Shown here: in pieces, positions 34,605 to 42,349 of the stretch
Layout: each line of letters begins with the position of its first letter
Numbering within the stretch: position 1 is the stretch's first letter
Assembly (NCBI RefSeq): GCF_014524545.1
Contig: NZ_CP053557.1
Location: 1,513,501 to 1,577,500 of the forward strand
DNA length: 64,000 bases
Direction: 5' to 3'
Source: Exiguobacterium sp. Helios
GTDB taxonomy: Bacteria > Bacillota > Bacilli > Exiguobacteriales > Exiguobacteriaceae
Translations under genes and position numbers: made by a program
Notes under the pieces: model-generated
The model's database searches: none
Seen by the model: only the letters and a program-made list of their open reading frames with translations
Told to the model about the DNA's origin: nothing

Positions 34605-35948
34605 ATGAAAAAGAAACTTGCACTACTCACATTTGCTGTCGTCGTAGGGTTACCTACTTCTGCGTTCGCTAATTCTCAATATGTGCAGTATGATCCGACA
34701 TTTAACGAGCAACAAAAACAAACGTGGCTTGCGGAACAGGGGCTGCAGGAAGTCCGGGAGTTGAAGCAGGACGGGTTCTCACTCGTCGAACCGTTGCCGC
34801 ATGTCGACAAAGAAGATGTCGATGCCGACCTGATTCCAGTCAGTGTCGTTGAAAAGGCGACGGATTCCGCGCAATTGCAGCAGACATATCTCGATCAATC
34901 GCGTATTCCTACTTACTGGAAGTACAGTCGCGGTAAATCCGATGTTCGTGTTGCGGTCATCGATGATGCGATTGATGTCAATCATTCCGAGTTTAAAAAC
35001 GTCATCTATAAGACGACGACGATTTCCGGCATCCGGAAACCGGACGATCACGGGACGCATGTCGCGGGAATCGTTGCGGCGGCGGAAGACGGCAAAGGAA
35101 CGGTCGGTGTCGCATCCGGTGTCAAACTGATCGGCGCCGACGTCTTTGATGGCGACTTCGCCAGTTCAATCGATATCGGGGACGGCGTATTGTATGCCAT
35201 TTCCCAAGGCGCCGACGTAATCAACCTGTCGCTTGGTCAATACGAATACGATCCGTACATGGAAGCCGCGATTAAAAAGGCGGAAGCGAAAAATATCGTC
35301 GTCGTCAGTGCGGCCGGGAACGACGGACGCAATAAACTGTTATTCCCTGCTTCGATGAAATCCGTAATTGCCGTCGGTTCGGTCGGGACGCTCGGACGTG
35401 CCTCGACCTTCTCGAACTACGGTAGAGGGCTGAACATCATGGCACCGGGAGAAGGCGTTTATTCGACGATGGTCGGCAACAAGTACGGTTATCTCGACGG
35501 CACATCGATGGCGACACCGATCGTCAGCGGTGTCATTGCGCTTGCGAAATCGAAGAATCCGTTCATTACGAACAGTACGCTCCGCAGCAAGCTGTATGTG
35601 GCAGCGGCGAAAAAGACGGGAGATACGTCGCTGCATTACGGGACAGGCCGTCTGAATGCCGGGATGCTCGCAACGATTCCGTCACCGGTCTCGAAAGTGT
35701 CCGTCCCGTCCGTCTTAAAGCCTAATCAGCCGTTCGCGCTTTATTTTGATGAGTATTCAAACGCGAAGACGCTGACCCGCCTGTATAAGGACGGGAAAAT
35801 CGTCAAGACGTTCACAAGTGAGTATTTGCGCAACGGCACGCATAAGTATACGTATGCCTTAAAAGAAGCAGGGACGTATAAACTCGTCTTTGCGACATCG
35901 AGCGGGCGTCATACACGTGTGACGGAGCGGGTCATCACCGTCAAATAA
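34605..35948 (+). CDS. Secreted S8 family serine protease (subtilisin-like)
   Basis: A 447-residue exported protease. The signal peptide covers residues 1-22 (KKKLALLTFAVVVGLPTSAFA). A pro-region of about 80 residues is followed by the catalytic domain: Asp120 in VAVIDDAID, His152 in DDHGTHVAGIVAA, oxyanion Asn239 in VVSAAGND and Ser301 in DGTSMATPIVSG. The usual DTGI after the aspartate reads DDAI. The last 95 residues form a beta-rich domain (FALYFDEYSNAKTLTRLYKDG) that may bind wall or substrate. There is no LPXTG, so the enzyme is released. ATG 34605 follows AAGGGCAGGG. Confidence 0.92.
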   Translation: MKKKLALLTFAVVVGLPTSAFANSQYVQYDPTFNEQQKQTWLAEQGLQEVRELKQDGFSLVEPLPHVDKEDVDADLIPVSVVEKATDSAQLQQTYLDQSRIPTYWKYSRGKSDVRVAVIDDAIDVNHSEFKNVIYKTTTISGIRKPDDHGTHVAGIVAAAEDGKGTVGVASGVKLIGADVFDGDFASSIDIGDGVLYAISQGADVINLSLGQYEYDPYMEAAIKKAEAKNIVVVSAAGNDGRNKLLFPASMKSVIAVGSVGTLGRASTFSNYGRGLNIMAPGEGVYSTMVGNKYGYLDGTSMATPIVSGVIALAKSKNPFITNSTLRSKLYVAAAKKTGDTSLHYGTGRLNAGMLATIPSPVSKVSVPSVLKPNQPFALYFDEYSNAKTLTRLYKDGKIVKTFTSEYLRNGTHKYTYALKEAGTYKLVFATSSGRHTRVTERVITVK

Positions 35949-35952
35949 CAAC

Positions 35953-35983
35953 AAAAAAGCCGTCTCACCTGAGGAGAGACAGC
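35953..35983 (-). terminator. Terminator between convergent genes
   Basis: On the minus strand GCTGTCTC pairs with GAGACGGC and is followed by six T; it ends the gene at 36004. The plus-strand side has no U-tract. Confidence 0.7.
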
Positions 35984-36003
35984 TCGTTAAGGACTCAAAG
36001 TAT

Positions 36004-36447
36004 TTACTTTGGGTCTTTTCCTTTTTTATAGATGGGCGTCGGAACGTCTAGCGTTTCGCCGGTCCACTGAATCGTTGCTTCCATTTTGTAGCCGGTATCG
36101 TCTTCATGGATGAACGACAGGCGTCCTGAATCGATTAGCTGATACAAGCCGTATTCGACCTGATTCGCCCACGACCGTAACGTCATCGCTTCATCGTACA
36201 GCGGAATCTGTTGTGGGAACCGTTCATTCATCAATAAGATGTCATGCTGGTCAAAATGGTAACTCCGTTTCGAAAATGCATCAGGTTGTTTTACATTAAA
36301 TGGCTCGAACGCATGGATGAGTTCACCCTTGCGGTAAAAGGCAAAAATGCCGTTCCGGAGATGAAGGGCCTTGATTTCATCAATCTCGATCAAGAACGTC
36401 AACTTCCGTACGGTACGCTGGTTCGTACCAGAGCGTCTTTTTTTCAT
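36004..36447 (-). CDS. Hypothetical protein
   Basis: A 147-residue soluble basic protein of unknown family. Strand-rich segments (KLTFLIEIDEIKALHLRNG, IFAFYRKGELIHAFEPF) precede a helical part (DEAMTLRSWANQVEYGLYQLI) and a final beta region. ATG 36447 follows AAAGGGGC; the frame continues upstream to 36504 without a better site. It is divergent from rnpB, so its promoter region is shared with the RNase P promoter. Confidence 0.62.
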   Translation of the reverse strand: MKKRRSGTNQRTVRKLTFLIEIDEIKALHLRNGIFAFYRKGELIHAFEPFNVKQPDAFSKRSYHFDQHDILLMNERFPQQIPLYDEAMTLRSWANQVEYGLYQLIDSGRLSFIHEDDTGYKMEATIQWTGETLDVPTPIYKKGKDPK

Positions 36448-36534
36448 GGTATATGCCCCTTTCTGAACCATTGTACTATACCGTAAAATCAGGAAGAATT
36501 GCAACTTTTCCGCCCACTAAACGTGAAATACCTC

Positions 36535-36563
36535 TTGCTAGAAACGCTCGCGTGCGCTACACT
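36535..36563 (+). promoter_or_regulatory. Promoter of rnpB
   Basis: TTGCTA (36535-36540), 17 bases, TACACT (36558-36563). A start about seven bases later coincides with the 5' end of the RNase P RNA. Confidence 0.65.
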
Positions 36564-36570
36564 GTTAAGC

Positions 36571-36966
36571 AGTGACTATGTTGGTTCGGACAATTGCGGG
36601 GCACTCCGGTGCTTTGAGGAAAGTCCATGCTCGCACAACCTGCGATGGTTGTAGTGATCGTGCTACACGAAAAGATAAGTGTAGGCAGCGTCGTGCTGAC
36701 GGCAGAAGGAACGCCTAAGTCTTCTGATATGGCCGAAACTTCTTGAAAGTGCCACAGTGACGGAGCCTTACTGGAAACAGTAAGGGTGGAACGAGGTAAA
36801 CCCCACGAGCGAGAAACCCAAATTTGGTAGGGGAATTTCCGGAGCGGAACTGAACGCGAAGGAGAGCGTATGTAAATACGGAGATAGATGATTGTCGCCC
36901 GCGTGTGAGGGTCAAACCGTTTGCAACACTAGGGAACAGAACATGGCTTACAGGACCACATAGGCT
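36571..36966 (+). ncRNA. rnpB: RNase P RNA, B-type (Bacillus class)
   Basis: The catalytic RNA of RNase P, which trims 5' ends of precursor tRNAs. Hallmarks are GAGGAAAGTCCATGCTCGCA in the 5' third, CTGACGGCAG, CTTGAAAGTGCCACAGTGAC, GGTAAACCCC followed by GAGCGAGAAACCCAAATT, ATAGATGATTGTCGCC, and the 3' GAACAGAACATGGCTTACAG. The terminal P1 helix pairs CTATGTTGGTTC with GGACCACATAG, fixing the ends to within a few bases. The overall order agrees with the Bacillus B-type RNA. An intrinsic terminator follows. Any ORF called inside it is spurious. Confidence 0.97.
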
Positions 36967-36984
36967 GTTATTTTTACTTTGAAC

Positions 36985-37017
36985 GAGAGTCCAGGTCCAA
37001 CTGGGCTCTTTTTTTAT
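36985..37017 (+). terminator. Terminator after rnpB
   Basis: AGAGTCCAG pairs with CTGGGCTCT around GTCCAA, followed by seven T. Confidence 0.88.
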
Positions 37018-37065
37018 TGAAATGATTTTTGGAAATTTTAGAAACAGGTAGGAGCGTGAACAATC

Positions 37066-38211
37066 ATGGCAAAACGTTTAGTCATCGCGACGGCGGCAAT
37101 GGGAATCGAATCCCTCGTCGCCAAGGAAGTCCGCGATTTAGGATACGAGTGTACGGTCGAGGACGGAAAAGTCTACATCGATTGTGAGCTTGAGGACATT
37201 CCCCGTCTCAACCTTTGGTTACGGACAGCGGACCGTGTCAAACTCGTCGTCGCGGAATTTAAGGCGACATCATTCGAAAAATTATTTGATCAGGTCAAAG
37301 ACCTCCCGTGGAGCGAACTGTTGCCGTGGGAAGCGAACTACGTCGTCAACGGCCGCTCGGTCAAATCGAAGTTGTTCTCGATCCGGGACTGTCAGAAGAT
37401 CACGGAAAAAGCAATCGTCTCGCACATGCAGGAAGCCTACAACATGGGCGATGAGTGGTTACCGAAAACCGGTGCCAGCTTCCCGATCGAAGTCGCGCTT
37501 CTAAAAGACATCGCGACGCTGACGATCGATACGTCAGGCGATGCCCTCCATAAACGCGGTTACCGCGAGTTTCATTCGGCGGCACCGCTGAAAGAAACGA
37601 TGGCGGCAGCGATGCTGATGCTGACGAACTGGAAGCCGGACATGCCGCTGTACGACGTCTTTACGGGATCCGGGACACTGGCGATCGAAGCAGCCATGAT
37701 CGGCCGTAACATCGCACCGGGGATCAACCGCGAATTCGCGTCGCAGGAATGGGCCTGTATTCCGAAAAAAGCCTGGTTCGATGCAATCAAGGAAGCAAAC
37801 GACAAAGCCGAGTGGGACAAGCCACTCAAAATCTATGCCAATGATACGGATCCGGAGATGGTCAAGCTCGCGAAACAAAACGCCGAGCTCGCAGACGTCC
37901 GCGACGCGATCAATGTCATGCAACGCGACGCGGCCGACTTCAAGCCGAAGGAAGACTTTGGTGTCATCATCGGGAACCCGCCGTACGGGGAACGTCTGGA
38001 GGACGCACGTGAAGTCCATCAGCTGTACCGGAAGATCGGCAATGCGTTCCGTGAATTCCCGTACTACAGTGTCTATATGATCACGTCGTACGTCGAGTTC
38101 GAAAAAGCATTCGGCCGCCCGGCGACAAAACGCCGTAAGCTGTATAACGGAAATATCGAAGTTCAGTTCTACCAGTATTATGGTTTACGTCGGAAAAGAC
38201 CACAGTCTTAA
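37066..38211 (+). CDS. ypsC: THUMP-domain class I SAM-dependent RNA methyltransferase (YpsC/RlmL-N like)
   Basis: A 381-residue enzyme that probably methylates 23S rRNA guanine N2 or a similar base using S-adenosylmethionine. The N-terminal THUMP region (about 45-155) is followed by the methyltransferase fold: YDVFTGSGTLAIEAAMIG as motif I, IYANDTDPEMVKLAKQNA binding the cofactor, and GNPPYGERL as the catalytic NPPY motif. It lies right after rnpB, the same neighbourhood as ypsC in Bacillus, which supports the assignment. ATG 37066 follows TAGGAGCG. The exact modified nucleotide is not shown by sequence. Confidence 0.9.
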   Translation: MAKRLVIATAAMGIESLVAKEVRDLGYECTVEDGKVYIDCELEDIPRLNLWLRTADRVKLVVAEFKATSFEKLFDQVKDLPWSELLPWEANYVVNGRSVKSKLFSIRDCQKITEKAIVSHMQEAYNMGDEWLPKTGASFPIEVALLKDIATLTIDTSGDALHKRGYREFHSAAPLKETMAAAMLMLTNWKPDMPLYDVFTGSGTLAIEAAMIGRNIAPGINREFASQEWACIPKKAWFDAIKEANDKAEWDKPLKIYANDTDPEMVKLAKQNAELADVRDAINVMQRDAADFKPKEDFGVIIGNPPYGERLEDAREVHQLYRKIGNAFREFPYYSVYMITSYVEFEKAFGRPATKRRKLYNGNIEVQFYQYYGLRRKRPQS

Positions 38212-38239
38212 GCGGTTTTCAAGGGTAGGGAAGTCGCTA

Positions 38240-38257
38240 GTTCCCATTCAGTTCCCA
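38240..38257. repeat. Short direct repeat at the edge of an accessory island
   Basis: GTTCCCA occurs twice, separated by TTCA (11-base period), directly after ypsC and next to the decayed integrase. Such repeats can be integrase arm or core sites; no matching second copy was seen elsewhere in the window. Confidence 0.35.
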
Positions 38258-38287
38258 CTTTTTTTATTTTTCTGCCGAATATTCACG

Positions 38288-38311
38288 AACCGCTCTGTTG
38301 AGCGGTTTTTT
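38288..38311 (+). terminator. Terminator downstream of ypsC
   Basis: AACCGCTC-TGTT-GAGCGGTT is a perfect 8-bp stem that runs into TTTT. Confidence 0.8.
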
Positions 38312-38382
38312 GTCGTCCAATGAAGATGCGAACTGAGAAGCCATATTTCTCTTGTTGAATTCGTGTCAGTTCCTTGACGCTT

Positions 38383-38908
38383 TCACTCAATTTCGTCATC
38401 TTTGAGAATGGGTTCAGGTGATGGTCCGTGAAGTCCCATCCGTTTCATCCAAGAAAACAGAACGATCATGATGGCCCGGTAGGAGTTGATGGTCGATGCC
38501 TTGAGTCCTTTTTTGTCCCGCTCGATGAGTACACGCTGGGTATACGGTGGTGTGTGACTTTCTTCGATTAGAGTTCTTGAACTAAAGTAGCGGTATTCCC
38601 TTGACGATGTTTTGATACGAATGATAGGTCTTTTTCACTTTGCTCAGGCGAATGTGTTTTTCCAAACAAACGACGAACAGGTCTTCCATACGACGCTTAT
38701 TGATCATCTGACGGATGAAACCCTCTCGTCGTTTTCGGAGTTGGTCTGCCACCAAAAACTCGACTTTCTTCTTATGTTCAGACGAGTAGGCGAGTTGAAC
38801 GCGTTTCCTAGTCTTGTCAAATCCCGGATTGATTCGTACTTTCCATCGGCCGTTTGGTTGCTTGGTGATTTTTATATTCTTATTCTTATCCTTTGACGTA
38901 CATATGTT
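38383..38908 (-). pseudogene. Decayed tyrosine recombinase (integrase), N-terminal part only
   Basis: Read on the minus strand, one frame (38908 down to a TAG at 38582) gives an Arm-type DNA-binding domain: ITKQPNGRWKVRINPGFDKT, then KKVEFLVADQLRKRREG. A second frame continues with EYRYFSSRTLIEESHTPPY and GLKASTINSYRAIMIVLF, the core-binding (SAM-like) domain, and stops at 38383. One frameshift near 38600 would join them. There is no usable start codon with a ribosome binding site: the ATG at about 38905 runs into a stop after five codons. The catalytic domain with R-H-R-Y is missing. A 38-codon open stretch continues to 38283 in a third frame. It is a dead remnant marking an old integration at ypsC. 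Confidence 0.68.
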
Positions 38909-38922
38909 CTATTCTTAGTTAT

Positions 38923-38942
38923 AAAAAAGGCACTTGGGTGCC
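38923..38942 (-). terminator. Terminator of the 38958 gene
   Basis: On the minus strand GGCAC-CCAA-GTGCC is followed by six T. Confidence 0.75.
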
Positions 38943-38957
38943 TTCAGTGTAATACGG

Positions 38958-40208
38958 TTAGTTCCTTTGTTCATCTGCGTTTTCTTTAAAATATTTGCTG
39001 TATGCCGAAACGTCAGGATGAGTGAGTTTCTCCATCATACTAAAGTTCTGTTTGATGGCACTCACGAGTTGTGCAGCATCCGGATAATCCTGTTTGTCGA
39101 TGCTATAAAACTGTTGTTGAAGTTCCTCATAAATCTGATTCATTTCAGCTTGGTTAGTGGCAAGTTGTTCTGTCGTGGCGCCAATATCAGACGGTGTACT
39201 TGTTTGTTGTAACTTTGTGATTTCTTGACCAGTGTGATCCATCATTTCTTTCAAGCTGAATAGCGAAGACGATAGTGGGGCGGTGATGAGGTCCCCCTTC
39301 GTACCAACCATGACGCTAAGTTCTTCGATTTTGAAAGAGAGTTGATCGAATCCTTGCGTAATGATGAATGTACTATTGACGATGGCGGGAGCATCATATG
39401 AAATAGATTGTTCAGCTTCTGTTTGCGGTTCTTCCACTGCGTCTTCCGTGACTGGTTCCGCAACGATCGGTTTCTCTTTTTTCACGGAATCAGGTTGTTC
39501 TACTACATCATTCGTAGCACCATCTCGCATGTTGTAACGGGATTCATCCATGTTGTCGAAGTTGATAGGGGAGCGAATACCTTCACGTAACTTCTTATCG
39601 ACATTCAAGAAGATGCCAGGATGTAGCCAGTACCCGTCTGCTTTTTGAAAATAACGCTTCCTATCAACGAGAACCATGTCCGTGAAGTTATCAAGATTCA
39701 TCTGATCCAGTGTATTGCGGGTATAAAAAGATTTGAATACCGTATCTAACTTCTCATTCCCGTTATCGTCTGTCATCACGGTAGGGCGTTCAAAAGCGAA
39801 TAAATCAAAGTTTTGGTTCGAATAAAGATCCTCAATCAGGTTGATTGAATCATAGGCGTATTCTTCCAAAAGAGAATTGTCACTCCAAAATGCCGAATCT
39901 TTATAGGTCACAATCAATGCTTTATCTCGCACGACGACCTTATCAATATTCTCATCATACAATTTCAAGTCGTTCTCGATTGTGTCCGGCGCCGAGTTTT
40001 TCAAATCTGTACTTTTGATTTCTGGCTGCTTTTCAGCAGTTGTTTTTTTCTCATCAGCCACTTTGATTTCCTTCTTAGGTTCATCTGCGATTTTGCTTTG
40101 ATTGTTTATAGCCCCTAAAAATGCACCAATCATCAGCACGACAAAGATTGCGATCAAAGTCAATTTCCCGCTAAGTGTAGAACGTTGCTTATCTAAACGT
40201 CTTTTCAC
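38958..40208 (-). CDS. Membrane-anchored extracytoplasmic protein of unknown function
   Basis: A 416-residue protein. A basic N-terminus and one helix (LIAIFVVLMIGAFLGAI, about 16-34) anchor it to the membrane; a charged linker (35-75) follows. Residues 85-215 form a globular domain with VVVRDKALIVTYKDSAFWSD and GYWLHPGIFLNVDKK; then comes a Glu/Pro-rich linker and a helical domain of about 140 residues. I do not recognise the family. The start is GTG at 40208, with AAGGAGGG upstream. Base composition is AT-richer than the core genes, and it lies beside an integrase remnant, so acquisition by transfer is likely. Confidence 0.72.
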   Translation of the reverse strand: MKRRLDKQRSTLSGKLTLIAIFVVLMIGAFLGAINNQSKIADEPKKEIKVADEKKTTAEKQPEIKSTDLKNSAPDTIENDLKLYDENIDKVVVRDKALIVTYKDSAFWSDNSLLEEYAYDSINLIEDLYSNQNFDLFAFERPTVMTDDNGNEKLDTVFKSFYTRNTLDQMNLDNFTDMVLVDRKRYFQKADGYWLHPGIFLNVDKKLREGIRSPINFDNMDESRYNMRDGATNDVVEQPDSVKKEKPIVAEPVTEDAVEEPQTEAEQSISYDAPAIVNSTFIITQGFDQLSFKIEELSVMVGTKGDLITAPLSSSLFSLKEMMDHTGQEITKLQQTSTPSDIGATTEQLATNQAEMNQIYEELQQQFYSIDKQDYPDAAQLVSAIKQNFSMMEKLTHPDVSAYSKYFKENADEQRN

Positions 40209-40354
40209 GAAGTCCCTCCTTGTTCCATAAAATTAATTGAGTTAATTGTAAAATTGTTGTTTCTGAAAATAGAGACACTTTGTTCAATGAGTTTATACAG
40301 ATTTATCTGTTCTTTAATTTAATAAGATAAATTTACTTCATATTTTTGTATTCA

Positions 40355-40681
40355 TCATCGTTGATTTAGTTGACGTTTTCTAATGAAGTTCGTAATCACT
40401 ATTACAAGACCGACAATAAAATAAAGGATTCCGTTACCAACGATAACGAATCCAATAAAAGCTGCTGAAAAAGCAGCCCCAAAACCCTCTCCGTCCGCAC
40501 TGTAGTCTATCTTTAAAAAGATAGAACCTGATATTAAAGCAATGATTGGTCCAAGAAATCCGATTATTAAACCGGATCCCCATAAGGGCATTTTACCTTT
40601 CCTGTATAAAAGAACAGCCGACAAATTTAATACGATTAAGCTTGATATTAGAACACTCCAAACTAGTCCATCACCACTCAT
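40355..40681 (-). CDS. Small membrane protein of unknown function
   Basis: A 108-residue protein with three likely transmembrane helices (about 7-25, 34-57 and 76-98) and a basic C-terminal tail (RKRQLNQR). ATG 40681 follows AAGGAGG at ideal spacing, so it is probably a real gene. It lies in the AT-rich segment upstream of the anchored protein at 38958 on the same strand; a 146-base gap separates them. No family recognised. Confidence 0.65.
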   Translation of the reverse strand: MSGDGLVWSVLISSLIVLNLSAVLLYRKGKMPLWGSGLIIGFLGPIIALISGSIFLKIDYSADGEGFGAAFSAAFIGFVIVGNGILYFIVGLVIVITNFIRKRQLNQR

Positions 40682-40842
40682 TCAAAAACCTCCTTCCTTT
40701 TAAAAAAGGTAATATATGTATTTTTTATTGAGTTGATCATATCATAAACGCGAGAAGTTGGTATCTTTATTTCCAATTAAAGGTATAGAATGAAGAGAAT
40801 GCTTTTATGTAGGAGCAGTTCGAAAATTGAGGAGGATATAAG

Positions 40843-41457
40843 ATGAAACCGATTGAAAGAACCTTGACTTTGCTCAAACAAATGTTTAAAGATGAGCCGA
40901 GATTTATTATGGGAAGATACGGTAGAAACGGATGGGCAACTTGTAGTTTTAATAAACCTTTAACTTCTCAAGAAATTGAATCCTGCTTGTCTGAAGATAA
41001 TTTTTCTTTACCGAATGACTATAAACATTTTTTAACGTTGCATGATGGATGTGGCTTATTTAGAACTGAATCTGATCTAATCCTAGAATTGTTTTCTATT
41101 AAGGAAATGCTGGAAATGTCGGAAGAACACCATTCAGAAGACGGTCTCCTTTCAGAAGGAAACTACTGGATCATAGGTCAAATAGATGAGAATTGGATTT
41201 TAATTGATAAAAATCAATGTACGGATGCAGAAGAATCCTTTAAAAAACCATATATCACAGTTGTGCATCCATCAGATGGTCTCGATATGGCGGTTCCATT
41301 AAATTTAAATTTCGAATGTTTTTTAGAACGCGCTATTATTGCCCAAGGCGAATACTTTTGGGAGTGGTTAGAAGACACTGAGCTAACTGTAATATACGAT
41401 GATGCTTCTACATATGAAGAAGTTGACGAAACACTTTACCTTGAAAATAAAAAATAA
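40843..41457 (+). CDS. SMI1/KNR4 family protein
   Basis: A 204-residue SUKH-fold protein. The core reads LPNDYKHFLTLHDGCGLF, LELFSIKEMLEM, NYWIIGQIDENWILID, and LNFECFLERAIIAQGEYFWEW. The final AIIAQGEYFWEW resembles the end of the SMI1/KNR4 protein at 13935 (IVAQGTMYWDW), so the two are related copies. The family includes many bacterial toxin-immunity proteins. ATG 40843 follows GAGGAGG. No toxin gene is adjacent, and the gene is AT-rich like the rest of this island, so it is best read as an acquired orphan immunity gene. Confidence 0.8.
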   Translation: MKPIERTLTLLKQMFKDEPRFIMGRYGRNGWATCSFNKPLTSQEIESCLSEDNFSLPNDYKHFLTLHDGCGLFRTESDLILELFSIKEMLEMSEEHHSEDGLLSEGNYWIIGQIDENWILIDKNQCTDAEESFKKPYITVVHPSDGLDMAVPLNLNFECFLERAIIAQGEYFWEWLEDTELTVIYDDASTYEEVDETLYLENKK

Positions 41458-41490
41458 AGCATTCTGAGTGATTTTAAAAAAGGAGAATGT

Positions 41491-41967
41491 ATGATGACCT
41501 ATACCTTTTTACCGCTGACGCAAAATCAGGCGGAACAGATTGCCTATGACTGGACATACGAGGGTGACTTTGCCTTCTACGATATGCCGAACGACCAAGA
41601 AGACTTGGCGGAATTTCTCGATCCCAATCAACGGACGGAACATTATTATGCGGTGATGAATGGAACACAACTAATCGGATTTTTTGTATTTGAGCTCGGA
41701 CAGGACAGCCTTGATGTGGCACTGGGGATGCGTCCGGATTTGACGGGGCAGGGGAACGGTACAACGTTTTTAGAAAGCGGTCTTGCCTTTGCGATCGAGA
41801 AATATCAACCACATCAAATCGAATTAGCCGTCGCGACGTTTAACGAACGGGCAATCCGGCTGTACACAAAAAGCGGTTTTGAGCCGGTCGAACGGTTTCA
41901 GCAGGAAACGAACGGCGAAAGTTATGAATTCGTCAAAATGCGTCTACACACAGGAATGATGAAATAA
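41491..41967 (+). CDS. GNAT family N-acetyltransferase
   Basis: A 158-residue GNAT protein resembling RimJ/RimL-type enzymes. The acetyl-CoA site is GMRPDLTGQGNGTTFLESGL (Q/RxxGxG/A), followed by IELAVATFNERAIRLYTKSGF, the usual B motif. Two adjacent ATG codons (41491 and 41494) are possible; AAAGGAG at 41479-41485 suits either. Composition returns to that of the core genome here, marking the right side of the AT-rich island. Acceptor unknown. Confidence 0.87.
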   Translation: MMTYTFLPLTQNQAEQIAYDWTYEGDFAFYDMPNDQEDLAEFLDPNQRTEHYYAVMNGTQLIGFFVFELGQDSLDVALGMRPDLTGQGNGTTFLESGLAFAIEKYQPHQIELAVATFNERAIRLYTKSGFEPVERFQQETNGESYEFVKMRLHTGMMK

Positions 41968-42349
41968 AATCAAACAGCTGATGATTTTTTATGATGCCGC
42001 GGGTTTTGATTTTGTTGGGAACTTTACGGAGCATTCTTTTCAAGAGATAGAAATCATCGATGACTAAAACTGATTCAAATACGATCAATTGAGGTCAGGA
42101 AGTATCGTGGGTAGTCTGATTGCTTTTGCATTCTATAGTTCGAAGAAGATGTTGAAGAACTGAACTACCAAATGCATTCACTGCCATAACAAAGGAAAAT
42201 TCAGTCTACATATTTCCTAAAAGAGGAGCCTTCACATGAAATTGATGTGCAGGCTCCTCTTTTTTAGATTCCTAAATAAAAACAATCAGCGAAAGTTCTA
42301 ATAAAGAGGACATCTTTGAGATGAAAAAGTCTGTGGGGTAGTGGACGAA
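41968..42349. other. Intergenic region with possible gene fragments
   Basis: No complete gene is present. Two short open stretches on the plus strand read like protein ends: 41982-42065 (YDAAGFDFVGNFTEHSF then a stop) and about 42138-42188 (FEEDVEELNYQMHSLP then a stop). Neither has a plausible complete gene. They may be debris of lost genes, or chance. Confidence 0.35.
42220..42266. terminator. Strong bidirectional terminator
   Basis: AAGAGGAGCC-TTCACAT pairs with ATGTG-CAGGCTCCTCTT (one mismatch), with seven T on the plus side and TTTT on the minus side. It separates the GNAT gene from the convergent isomerase-kinase gene. Confidence 0.85.

Noticed and set aside
36715-36915. Open reading frame on the minus strand within rnpB
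   Set aside because: It lies wholly inside the RNase P RNA, whose conserved sequence blocks explain the region.
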